A stretch of 10,806 nucleotides of DNA from Euperipatoides rowelli (GCA_003024985.2 PXIH01S0001284.1); one strand, 5' to 3'. Counted from the first letter of the stretch, positions 1 to 8,085 are shown. Notes: generated from the letters alone by a model not told the origin. Numbers and translations are program-made.

Positions 1-76
1 TATTTTATTTTTAAATTTATATATCATTTGATGTCAAAATGTTACTTTGTCTGATACTTAGGGTGCATTTTTTAGC

Positions 77-127
77 ACTCAGAGTACGCTCTAATTACTC
101 CGAGTAAAAAAATTGAGACTCAGAGGA
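77..127. repeat. Short tandem motif of 20-21 bp, three copies
   Basis: The octamer ACTCAGAG, or ACTCCGAG in the middle copy, recurs at 77, 97 and 118, a spacing of 20 then 21 bases. This looks like a three-copy minisatellite fragment. It lies just beyond the 3' end of the minus-strand ORF at 128-505, so it could equally be part of whatever older element that ORF came from. No function is visible. Confidence 0.5.
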
Positions 128-505
128 CTACCCACAATGTATCCTAATACAATAAAAATCCATAATACAATCAAAAATTAACGTGTTTCCAGTCAATGAG
201 ATAGCAATAGTTACTGCATATTTTTTTCTCCTTTTAACTTTATCTTTTCTTACTCTGTTAGTGGATTTTAATAATTTAGGATATTGTGCCACTCTGTTTA
301 TACTCTGTTTGTGCTCCATGATGTGTACAGATACTTCCAGCTCGAGTTTGGAGTTTTTTAACAACACAGCCTTAGCAACTTGTGTTAATATAAATGAATA
401 TAAATATAATGGTTGCAAAAAACCCAAATAAAATTTCTGTAAAATAAGTAAAATAATATTTTTAAAATTATTTATTAGGGATAAGAGAGTATGGGGTATG
501 ATCAC
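128..505 (-). CDS. Unrecognised 125-codon ORF (hypothetical, may be spurious)
   Basis: This is the longest open frame in the window. It starts at an ATG at 505-503 and stops at 130-128. I recognise no family. The N-terminal ~45 residues are hydrophobic and rich in Ile, Leu and Phe, which is what A+T-rich noncoding DNA tends to give. A middle stretch (about residues 50-92) is more protein-like, with charged residues and a basic run around VRKDKVKRRKKY. There is no signal for splicing, promoter or neighbouring exon that I can defend. By a rough estimate from base composition, an ORF this long is expected clearly less than once in a window of this size, so it is listed. A fragment of an old mobile element and chance are both still open. 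A shorter plus-strand ORF at 183-431 lies inside it and is even less protein-like. Confidence 0.15.
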   Translation of the reverse strand: MIIPHTLLSLINNFKNIILLILQKFYLGFLQPLYLYSFILTQVAKAVLLKNSKLELEVSVHIMEHKQSINRVAQYPKLLKSTNRVRKDKVKRRKKYAVTIAISLTGNTLIFDCIMDFYCIRIHCG

Positions 506-716
506 CTCCTTAATACACCCATATGTAATTCACATTTTTTAAATGTTTCATTTGAGAATAAAGTCTGAGAAAAATCATAATTCTTCATGACAAAAAGCTC
601 GAAAGACACAAGATTTGCATTCAAAAAGCAGTGTAGACCTTTAAGCTTCCATGTTGAGAAATGCTCACACAAATAATAATAATTGAAAATACAGTAATTT
701 AAATTACTTCCATAAT
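506..716. other. A+T-rich stretch without recognisable features
   Basis: I see no coding frame of note, RNA gene or clear repeat. The last part (about 685-716) contains a TACAGTAA-like motif that also occurs just before each later unit of the array starting at 717. It may therefore be the degenerate tail of a further upstream unit. Confidence 0.4.
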
Positions 717-1300
717 GATCAATTACTTTAGCACAGAAACAAGTAAAGAGAATTGAAACATGTCAATCTATGCTTTGACATATTTTGATTCTCCTTATTT
801 ATCTTTGCTATAAAGTAACTTTTCATAGGAAGAAAAATATCTTAGAAAAATAACATGGAGTGTTGTTGTGCGTTGTCAGTTTACAGTAAATTAATAATTA
901 CTTAATCACAGAAATACATAAGGAGGATTGAAACATAGCAATCAATGAATTGACATATTTCGATTCTTATATTTATCTTTGCTATAAAGTAATTTTTTGT
1001 AGGAAGAAATATATCTTAGGATAAACACTGAGTTTCATCGTGTTCTGTCACTTACAGTAAACGATCAATTACTTTATCACAGAAATACATAAGGAGAACT
1101 GAAACATGACAATCCCTGAATTGACATATTTCGGTTCTTCTTATTTAACTTGGCTATAAAGGAATTTTTCATAAGAAAAAAAAAATGTCTTAGAAAGACA
1201 AACATGGAGTTCCATTGTGTGCTATCGCTTTACAGTCAAATCTCAGATAAAGCACAGAGAAACTGAAAATTTGCAAGTGAATGAAAATATATCTGACGTT
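717..1300. repeat. Tandem array of ~171-175 bp units (3 plus a degenerate 4th)
   Basis: Unit starts, marked by AATTACTTWATCACAG-like sequence, lie at 721, 896 and 1067, with a decayed fourth start near 1241. The spacings are therefore about 175, 171 and 174. In each of the first three units the same order of blocks follows: GAAACAT, CAATC, TTGACATATTT, a TTATTT block, GGCTATAAAG or TGCTATAAAG, a CTTAG block, and a TTTACAGT-type end. The fourth unit keeps GCACAGA and a trace of the next block and then loses similarity. Copies differ by many substitutions and small indels, so the array is old. The unit has no open frame. The period is near nucleosome-repeat length, common in satellite monomers; the array could be a satellite fragment or the internal tandem repeats of a transposon. 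Orientation is unknown. Confidence 0.9.
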
Positions 1301-2510
1301 ATTTGATCGATCTGATTTCCTTTTATAATACTAAGAAAAATGTCATTAAAAATTATATATTTTTATGACTAATAACAAAGTTTTCATAAATACTATTAAA
1401 ATGACGTATTAACATGGTATTATAAGAAATGAATCAGAGAGTGTGCACTTAGAGATAGGAACATGTGATTTCATCATATCAACAGACACCAGCATTTCTT
1501 TGCACTAATTCATTTTGACTATTTTCAAACATTGAAGAAATTTAGTAAAAATAAGTTATTATTTTCAATAATTCCATGATGGAAATAATTGTATCGATGT
1601 CTTAACATCCTCAACCAAAGCTAAATGGAAATTGAGAAGCATGTAAATATTGCCAGTATTTTAATTTGCTTCTAAGTGACTGCATTTATGTACACGATAG
1701 CCGCAGGATAAGAATATCAAGGAAATTATTTTTGCATTTCAAGACATTTTTTTTTTGTTTAATAAGTTTACATTTTAGATTGTATTTAACTTAAAATTCT
1801 ACTAACTCATTTAATGTGTCTTAAAGTAAAAAGGAAAAAATAAAAAATTATCTTCTAGAAAACAAATGATCAAAATCATTAAAATATTAAAAAAAGTATT
1901 ATCCTACTAGTCGAGATACAGCTCGCTATTTACATAATCAAATTTGTCATTGATTAGTGTCTTTATATACTGTAGGTATAGCTTTTTGTGGTTTGGATAT
2001 ATTCATAAGGAATTCACCATAATGTATTGTGTTTTGTTCAGAAATGACTGTATTAACTGCTACAGATTTGAGCCGGACCAAATATTTATGCTAAAACATG
2101 TTTGTTGTTTATATCAATCTAAAAATAAAAATAACACTTTGGAGATAACCAATTGTTGTGTATGAAATATGTATTTTATGTAAAAAATAATTTATTAACA
2201 AATAAATAACGATCCAGAACTAGACCAGAGATAGTACAGAGCATACTGGTTTATCACCTATAGGCTTAGTTGCAATTATCAAAATGAAAGTGTTTTAACT
2301 TTTCCATACAACTATTCTTTCAAATAGCACATACACCACAAAACTCCTTCCTTGACTAGAAGTAAAGTGATTAGTGGCTTCCTTTTCTCTTAACAAAAAA
2401 TGTAGTAGTGAAGTTGAGAGTGTGTTAGCATGATGGCTTAAATATAACACTTGTATTACATATCTCGCACTGGTAAAGTACATCAATGACTCCACTCTGT
2501 TAATTCGGCA
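1301..2510. other. A+T-rich stretch; no supported gene
   Basis: I find no conserved coding frame. The open frame at 1944-2165 (plus) is short and Cys/Tyr/Phe-rich in the way A+T-rich DNA translates by chance. The minus-strand frame at 2295-2495 lies where the 3' end and LTR of the adjoining Ty3/Gypsy remnant would be expected, but I cannot define LTR ends or a second LTR copy. A GGAAGGAG tract on the minus strand near 2345-2355 could be a polypurine tract next to a 3' LTR. That is inference from position alone. Confidence 0.4.
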
Positions 2511-2517
2511 TTATTAT

Positions 2518-2800
2518 TCATGGTAAATAGGTGGCATGTAACTGATTAATATATATTTTCCCTCCCTTGCTATCATACAACAATACATGAAAACTTATAG
2601 GACGTAAAACTTGGCTTATAGTTTTCAATATCCATTTATCATCAGATTTTAGATTGAAAATGATTTGGACAAAATCCTTTATCCCACATAAATTTCTGTT
2701 TAAATAAGATAGATGGAATCCATTTACCTGGTATAGGGTTAATCTGTTGCAGGAGAGTATGCAGGGTCCTTCCTCAAAACATGTCACCAAGAGTTTGTCT
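2518..2800 (-). pseudogene. Integrase C-terminal region (broken, Ty3/Gypsy)
   Basis: An open frame of 90 codons runs from 2790 to 2518. Its part at about 2670-2533 looks like the SH3-like C-terminal domain of Gypsy integrases: a Lys-Trp-Ile centre (DDKWILKTISQVL), then RPISFHVLLYD, then a closing QLH in place of the family's DHL-type end. This domain binds DNA. The first ~40 residues of that open frame are not the ancestral frame. In another frame the same DNA reads GRTLHTLL around 2773-2750, matching the GR-LRT motif that follows the integrase core in this family. The ATG is therefore accidental and the ORF is a shadow of two shifted segments. Confidence 0.85.
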
Positions 2801-3360
2801 TAGGTGGTCCTACATGAAAAAAAGTAGATCATTCAGTCGAACCTGTAATGTGCCATAGTCATTGCCCAGTTTTTCTAGTAAGGATTTTACAATCTGTACA
2901 AATCTTTCAGCTTGGCCATTTATTACCATGGACTCTTTGTGTGAATAATGCTATGATTTTGGCAAAACTTTTGGAACTTTGATGAAGTGAACTTAGTACC
3001 ATTATCTGAGGATAACTGAACCTTGTAAAAATAATATTCTAAGACATGAAAAAGGGTGTCTGAATTCATTTAATTAATGATTTTCACTTCAGACCATTTG
3101 GACAATGTGTCTACATTTACTAAAAACATATTATTGAAATATGGTCAATGTGAATTCTCTCCCAAGGCCCTTAAAGGAAAATCCATGGGTGTACAGTAGG
3201 TTTGAGTGTATCCGTTGCCTGTATTGCATGTTTTCGGCATTTTCAGACGCATTATATATCTATATTAGACTATCCATACGGAGAACAAGGTAATAGTTTC
3301 ATTTTTACAATTCCAGTGTGACAGTTATGTAGTCCTTTAAGAATGTCTCCTCTTAAGGTA
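2800..3360 (-). pseudogene. Integrase zinc finger and DDE catalytic core (broken, Ty3/Gypsy)
   Basis: Integrase joins retrotransposon cDNA to chromosomal DNA. The H2C2 finger is visible as GLHNCHTGIVKMK (His codons at 3329-3327 and 3320-3318) followed by KCRKH, with the first Cys at 3239-3237. The second Cys of the finger has become His (3230-3228). The core then shows HPW, WERIHIDH with the first catalytic Asp at 3146-3144, a SKW block at 3102-3094, SSDNGTKF with the second Asp at 3006-3004, and NGQAERFV with the catalytic Glu at 2908-2906. All three acidic residues survive, but the reading frame does not: there is an in-frame TAA at about 3072-3070, a frame change between about 3144 and 3120, and another between SDNG and NGQAER. 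The Asp-to-Glu distance is about 98 bases, a little short of the usual D-35-E spacing, which fits the frame change there. The gene cannot make integrase. Confidence 0.9.
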
Positions 3361-3690
3361 TTTGGGACTACTACTTTTAAACCCCATAATATGCATTCAT
3401 CTTAGACAGACAATGGTTATAATTTTAATTTATGAAAAGGAGATTTGTTTTCCCACATAGCTAACCATATTTGACATAATTTAAAATTTTGGAAAATTCT
3501 GCATTTTCATATTTTCAGCAGCAATATCAAGACTGGTCCAAGAAATTTTTTTCCCTTAGTCAATTAAAAATATATCTTCTACTTGTTTATCTAAAAGTAC
3601 AATATATCCTCAATATTTTCATCAGTTGGTAAGTTTTGTGTTTATTTGTACTAGGAAGATAAGATAATGCCTCATTTTTTCACAGAAACA
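3361..3690 (-). pseudogene. RNase H end and RNase H-integrase linker (broken, Ty3/Gypsy)
   Basis: This is the 5'-most recognisable part of the pol remnant. NEALSYLPS (3676-3650) corresponds to the ADALSRLP motif that closes the RNase H domain in this family. Then come LDIAAENMK at about 3530-3504 (family pattern: DIA followed by T and D) and PLSV followed by DECILWGLKVVVP (about 3418-3364), the segment that normally precedes the integrase zinc finger. These blocks lie in at least two frames and are interrupted by stops. RNase H catalytic residues are not present because the element is truncated further upstream. Confidence 0.8.
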
Positions 3691-3699
3691 ATAGTTATT

Positions 3700-4426
3700 A
3701 TTGACCAAATCTCTAACTTGACCAGTGGTCATTTTTTTTTAAATTCCAAGCATTGAAATCAACTTTATTTTGTCAGACCACAAGTATACTACTTCAGCCA
3801 GCCAGTATTTTATAGAAAAAAAAAATATCTCGCTACTAAAAATGTACAGTATGTCATTTATTTATTTGTCAATTTGACCAATTTAATTACACAACAGATT
3901 TATAATTAGCTAATATAATTAGCATGCTTATTGTAATAACTTTTAATGCAATCGGTAATTTAAAATAAAAATAATAGTGATGGGTCGTTGATGATCAACT
4001 CATAAGTGTGAACACCCTCTATTCACATGATAAAAGAGAAAATCTATCATGTCACCATTATCAAAATACTGTATCAATATAAAGTTACACTAGTGACCAA
4101 TTTTATATATTTTAACAACAGTGTATAAGACAAATAGCTTAGGATAGTGCTTCCAAAATATTTGAATATTAAAATAAAAAAGAATAAAATCTATTTAAAC
4201 ATTGATGGATTGTAAGTTCAGCCATGTGTACCTGACTGCAGAACCAAAATCAGCAACTAGAAGATATTCTGGGGCAGTGTATTTGAACTTAAATGAGTGC
4301 TAGTGGAGCCATTTGTGGCTGAAGCTTAAGTTTGGGGTTCACAAAGTTTTAATGAGTTTGAAATGTTTCCATAGATAAATTTAATTGGGAAATACTGATT
4401 AATGATGAAAAGAGGGATTTTTATTA
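3700..4426. other. A+T-rich stretch without recognisable features
   Basis: No coding frame, RNA gene or long repeat is supported. A small imperfect palindromic patch lies around 3907-3926 (GCTAAT, three bases, ATTAGC). The part from about 4200 to 4345 is less A+T-rich and includes a GGCAGTG and an AGCCATTTGTGGCT hairpin-like stretch. It may belong with the repeat at 4427-4562 as one older interspersed element, but I cannot show its ends. Confidence 0.4.
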
Positions 4427-4562
4427 AGACCACCTTCTTTACAAGACCAATATTTGATGCTGACAGATGAGTCTTTCAAAACAGTTTTTTTTTTTTTTTT
4501 TTTGAGAGACCACCTATCTTTGTGGTCATAAGAAGTGGTCTTTCAAGACAGATTTCACTGTA
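4427..4562. repeat. Two-unit tandem repeat of ~80 bp (AGACCACCT units)
   Basis: AGACCACCT starts unit A at 4427 and unit B at 4507. Both units then carry a CTTT-containing block and close with a GTCTTTCAARACAG motif (4471-4484 in A, 4538-4551 in B). Unit A ends in a 19-base T run (4485-4503). Unit B goes on to ATTTCACTGTA. Unit B also contains its own short inverted repeats of GACCAC/GTGGTC. The pattern resembles a widely dispersed noncoding repeat seen in invertebrate genomes, but that is memory, not a search. Confidence 0.75.
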
Positions 4563-4700
4563 TTCCAATTTTATTTGACACCATTTTATTGGATGACCTC
4601 TTTTTCACTCATTGCAGTATGTGACAATGTGTGGAATGACATATTTTCATTATTTTTTTTTTTAAAGAAATATTTAATTACATGATTTTCAAATTTTAAT

Positions 4701-4820
4701 GCATTAAAAAATATAATGAATGTATAGATTATGATAGCGTTTTAAGATCTACGTTTTAAAGTATCAAAAATTAAAATAAATGTATAGAAATGTGATAGTG
4801 TTTTATAAGCATGTACATTC
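4701..4820. repeat. Degenerate tandem duplication, ~60 bp period
   Basis: A segment with AATGTATAGA followed by GATAGYGTTTTA occurs at 4718-4745 and again at 4778-4805, a shift of 60-61 bases. The flanking A-rich parts also align, giving two similar units. This is a simple local duplication in A+T-rich DNA, with no sign of coding content. Confidence 0.65.
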
Positions 4821-4930
4821 AATATTTAAATTTTACATATATTAATTTGTACAAAGCTTATTTCAGCTTTTACAGTTCATAAGTAATCATTCTATATGAT
4901 GAAAAAATGCTAGATACATTTTTCGGATAA

Positions 4931-4995
4931 ATCCTGAAAAATGGTCTTTCCGGGATTTGAACTGGCAACCTCGGAATCACCGGCAATGTTGAGAA
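4931..4995 (-). mobile_element. tRNA-derived fragment with Pol III B-box-like motif (SINE remnant?)
   Basis: On the minus strand, 4962-4954 reads GTTCAAATC, matching the Pol III B-box consensus GWTCRANNC. It sits in a tRNA T-arm-like context (GGTTGCCAGTTCAAATCCCGG at 4970-4950). The stretch is clearly richer in G+C than its surroundings. An A box and acceptor stem are not visible upstream on that strand, and the T-stem no longer pairs well. It is therefore not a tRNA gene, but could be the decayed head of a tRNA-derived SINE or a tRNA pseudogene fragment. Confidence 0.5.
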
Positions 4996-5159
4996 TTTTA
5001 TAAGAATGTAAAACGAGTTAGTTATTGCATTGATTCAATCTGTCATCATAACAAAGAAATATGTTGCAATTTTACACATCGTACATTTTTATTTTAGATT
5101 TTAGCAAGAATAATTATGCTTATAATAATTGGAAAAAAATTATTGATAAAAAGTATTAT

Positions 5160-5620
5160 ATACATGGGTGGACTAAGGGAGGCTGTCCATCCTCGGTACC
5201 ACCACAGGGGGGAGGGAGCCAAAATTTTTATTATTTTTTTAGGACTGAGTGGTGACAAATTTATAATGTGAGAGAGTGGGGGGTAGGGACAAGATTAACT
5301 AGGCCAATAGTGTCTTAAGGAGCCTCTATGGGGGCAACATCCATACAACTAAAAATTAAAATGCTTATCAAAATATTTACAACTAAAAAAGTTGTCCTTT
5401 TTATCATTAAAATGACCATACAAATAAAAAAAAAAGCTTATTAAAATAAATATTTTGTCCTTTTTGTCATTAAAACGTCCCCCCCCCCAAAAAAAAAAAA
5501 AGCTTATCAAAATATTCACAACAAAAATATAAACAAGTCACCCAGGGAGGGAGTTACAAGAGTAAGTTACTTCAGGGATACCACAATATCATAGTACTCC
5601 ACTGACCACTGATTATATAT
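5160..5620. repeat. G+C-richer block, probably an old interspersed element
   Basis: The flanks 5160-5340 (with GGTACCACCACAGGGGGGAG and a GAGTGGGGGGTAGGGAC stretch) and 5535-5620 (CACCCAGGGAGGGAG) are clearly richer in G than the surroundings. They bracket the 66-73 bp tandem repeat described separately. Such a base-composition change in otherwise A+T-rich DNA suggests a single inserted element. I find no terminal inverted repeats, no target-site duplication and no coding frame beyond a chance 64-codon ORF at 5061-5255. Confidence 0.35.
5363..5526. repeat. Tandem repeat of 66-73 bp, about 2.4 copies
   Basis: GCTTATYAAAATA begins units at 5363, 5436 and 5502. The first two units continue through TTGTCCTTTTTRTCATTAAAA, a short variable part and an A run. 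The third stops after CACAACAAAAA. In unit 2 the variable part is ten C followed by thirteen A (5479-5501), a combination prone to copying and sequencing slippage, so exact lengths there are uncertain. Confidence 0.85.
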
Positions 5621-5654
5621 TAATGGGGGAATATGTCTTTTTTTTTTTTTTTTT

Positions 5655-6574
5655 GCATTTTTTTCTGCTGATAGGTAGACTGTATTTTTATAAACAAAAC
5701 TTAAATTAAAATTCTAATATAGCCTTTTGTAGACCATTTCTATATCTTTGTAATGGTATTTAATACGACTTATTTACATAAAAATCTAATAATTTTATAA
5801 GACATTAAGAAAAAAGGTTGAAATCATTAAATTAGTGGTGATAAATGAGCACAAAACTAATATTTTCATTGGATGGGAAGAGGTTAAAAAAATAGTATGT
5901 CATGCTTGTTTTCTCTTGATTTACAGTAAGACTGAAATCAAATTATAGTGTAAATAGCAGTCTCCCGTAATCTAATATTGTAGGAAATGTTTCTTTTGTG
6001 AGGCAATAAGATATAATTATAGTTTAAAATCTTTAGTAGCAATATTAATATTTTCAGGATGCAGTTTCAATTATCCTGACTTTCCATTAGTATTTAGACT
6101 TTGTCGCACTCTTTGGTATTAGGTTTTATTGTGGTTAATGATAGTCATTTGTAAATCCATTCTCTCCACACCATTCTATTATTAGTACAAGTGATGATAA
6201 AATAATACTAGCTCCTCAGGTAATGCTAAAATGATTGATCAAATTTGAAATGTTAACCTTTTAGTAAAATGGTTCATGTAAGTTGTAACTCTAACTGCTG
6301 TTGAAACTCTTTGAGAAAACAGTTTGAAGCACTTAATCATGTAAGGCATGCTGTGTTTTTCAATATAATCAGATAAATGAAATTTATTTTCCCTTTCTAG
6401 CTTAATTATATTGCTGTTTATTGTATTAATTTTAATTTAAATAACTTGTATTATTTAAAGAAATATATTTGTCAAATGAGTATAAGTTATTAAAACATTT
6501 TAAAGACATTACACAAGTATCTCTTCATAGGGTCATTCTAGAGTGGGGATATTTTGGTTTGAAGAATCCACTAA
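5655..6574. other. A+T-rich stretch; no supported gene
   Basis: Nothing beyond homopolymer runs is visible; a T run of 17 at 5638-5654 borders it. No open frame here is long or protein-like. The frame at 6469-6657 is low-complexity and runs through the ATT microsatellite. Confidence 0.4.
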
Positions 6575-6594
6575 ATTATTATTATTATTATTAT
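6575..6594. repeat. ATT microsatellite (6-7 repeats)
   Basis: Twenty bases of uninterrupted ATT trinucleotide. It is short enough to be an ordinary slippage tract. Confidence 0.95.
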
Positions 6595-7258
6595 ATCTTT
6601 ATTTTTCTGATTCTCAAAATTGAGGGTTGCATTTTACGACTTTGTTCTTTGATATAATCATGTTAAAGGCTCAGTCAGTGGTGCCACCATGTCACTAAAA
6701 ACAGGGGGAGATTGTTTTCCTCCTGGTTTCACCGAGAGTCCGAAACTTGGGGAAATTTTTTTTTGTGTGTTGTCAGTAGGAAAAAAAAAACAAGTCGAAG
6801 AACTTAGAAGATGGGTTAGTAGATTTAAAAAAAAAAAAAAAAATGTAATCAGAGATATTTGTGCTGGTTAGAAATTTTTTAAATACTGATTTGTGAAATT
6901 TAACATTTTGACACACTAACATTGATCTGAAGATATGATGCAGTAACTCGGCACCCAACATATGTTTTTTGTTTTTCTGCTTGCTGTTCTAACTTGTGGT
7001 GGTGCCACCTATTCTACATTAGATTATTTCAATAGATGTGAGTTGGTAATTTGAAGAGTTAAGCTTGGTAAATTTCTCACCCACATCCCCCAATAAAATT
7101 CTCCAGCTATGATACTAAACCCAGTTATAATTTATTTTACATTTTTGGCTATTTTTTTTTTTTTTAATAAAATATGTTAGTAGTATGATTCTTTATATGA
7201 GATTTTAAAGGAATGTTTGGCAATATATTAAAATCATACAAGTCATAGTTAATTATTA
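6595..7258. other. Mixed A+T-rich stretch with poly-A tracts; no supported gene
   Basis: This holds an A run of 10-11 near 6781, a 17-base A run at 6827-6843 and a T run of 14 at 7152-7165. The palindromic nonamer GGTGCCACC occurs at 6680-6688 and again at 7001-7009. The 6660-6770 part is less A+T-rich. The two overlapping frames here (6689-6871 plus, 6773-6961 minus) owe much of their length to the poly-A tracts and are not convincing genes. Confidence 0.4.
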
Positions 7259-7399
7259 CTAGGGATGTACCTGAACTGCAACTTTCAATTACAGATGGAA
7301 CTGGAACTAACTGGAATTTGATCTAAAATTTCAGCTGGAACCATAATTTTTCTTCTTAACAATAAACTATAATATTGGAGATGGCATCGAGTCCAAACA

Positions 7400-8085
7400 A
7401 TGAAGAATGACCTAAAAGAGTCCATCAAATAGCACATTTAATGTATTTAAAAATAATTAGATGTTATCAGCACAACTGTGGATCCTAGGTATAAACTGAC
7501 TCTATTCTCCTCTGAACTAAAATCCTTGGTTAAAAAGTGGGTTTTCTCAGTGTTAAGAGAATTACAAAAGAAAAGACTGATGAACATGATGCTCAGAATG
7601 AAACAGGTTCATAATCATCATCATCTGCTAGTGGTAATTCATCACCCACCATTTGTCAGCCATCTACTTTAATATCTTGCGCTTCAATTTCTACATCAAA
7701 AATTGTAAAAAAATTTCACACTTCCTATAGATCAGCAGTTGAATCAGAACAAAGCAAACATGAAAGGAATCAAAAAGGGAAACAAAAGGAAAAGGATAGA
7801 AAAAGGAACAACAGATGAAAAATTAAAAAAAGAAATTGATATTTACTTGGCAAAAAAAAATCAATAGATCAGTTAGCTGATGAGGAATCAGTATTAAAAT
7901 GGTGGATCGAGCACAAAACTATGTATTGTGGCAAGTAAATTCTTGACTGCCCCTGCTTCATCAGTTTACTAGAGAGACTTTTCTCTGAGGCAAGAAATGT
8001 GTTCAAAGAAAAAAGATCCAGGTAATTGCACAAAACAGGATAATAACTTGTATTTTTGCATCACAATATTCCAAAATTTCTGTAA
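7400..8085 (+). pseudogene. hAT transposase, C-terminal part (frameshifted pseudogene)
   Basis: hAT transposases cut and rejoin the element's ends and act as oligomers through a C-terminal dimerisation domain. The recognisable text starts near 7400 and includes the family landmark VDPRYKL (7478-7498, family pattern LDPRYK). Next comes a Ser-rich and then Lys-rich linker in another frame (7576-7818), then EIDIYL (7832-7849). A WW pair follows at 7900-7905. The dimerisation signature comes last, with TAPASS at 7946-7963 in a shifted frame, ERLFSEA at 7972-7992, KEKRSR at about 8008-8022 and LVFLHHN at about 8047-8067. A stop follows at 8083-8085. Stops and frame changes occur between nearly all of these blocks, so no protein is made. 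The catalytic DDE residues would lie mainly in the missing upstream part. The GTG at 7478 that opens a 64-codon frame is not a real start. Confidence 0.9.

Larger units (their letters stand above)
2518..3690 (-). mobile_element. Ty3/Gypsy LTR retrotransposon remnant (3' part of pol, truncated)
   Basis: Reading the minus strand from high to low coordinates gives the standard Gypsy pol order: the end of RNase H (NEALSYLP at 3676-3653, compare the family's ADALSRLP), a linker, the integrase zinc finger, the DDE core, and the integrase C-terminal domain ending near 2533. Recognisable parts jump between frames and contain several stop codons, so this is a dead copy. Gag, protease, reverse transcriptase and most of RNase H are absent: above about 3700 the similarity stops. 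No pair of LTRs is visible. The motifs are closest to the K02A2.6-like Gypsy proteins common in invertebrates, as far as I can judge from memory of the family. The upstream edge (3690) and the downstream edge are approximate. Confidence 0.9.

Noticed and set aside
717-1300. Array considered as a CRISPR
   Set aside because: Units of 171-175 bp diverge along their whole length with no short identical repeats and unique spacers, and the sequence is eukaryotic.
1944-2165. 73-codon plus-strand ORF rich in Cys, Tyr and Phe
   Set aside because: Composition is what A+T-rich noncoding DNA gives, no motif is recognisable, and the length is not unusual for this window.
2295-2495. 66-codon minus-strand ORF next to the Gypsy remnant
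   Set aside because: No Gypsy or other domain is recognisable in it; it lies where the element's noncoding 3' end would be and is likely chance.
5061-5255. 64-codon plus-strand ORF
   Set aside because: It spans an A+T-rich part and a G-rich repeat edge with no protein-like pattern.
6610-6650. GAGGGTTGCATTTTACGACTTTG resembling terminal parts of some DNA transposons
   Set aside because: The likeness is vague, no inverted partner was found nearby, and no target-site duplication is visible.
6469-6657. 62-codon plus-strand ORF
   Set aside because: It runs through the ATT microsatellite (a Tyr run) and is low-complexity.
6689-6961. Overlapping plus- and minus-strand ORFs of about 60 codons
   Set aside because: Both depend on poly-A/poly-T tracts giving Lys and Phe runs; no family recognised.
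6679-7010. GGTGCCACC at both ends, considered as terminal repeats of a small element
   Set aside because: The nonamer is itself nearly palindromic, so the pairing is uninformative, and the match does not extend beyond it.
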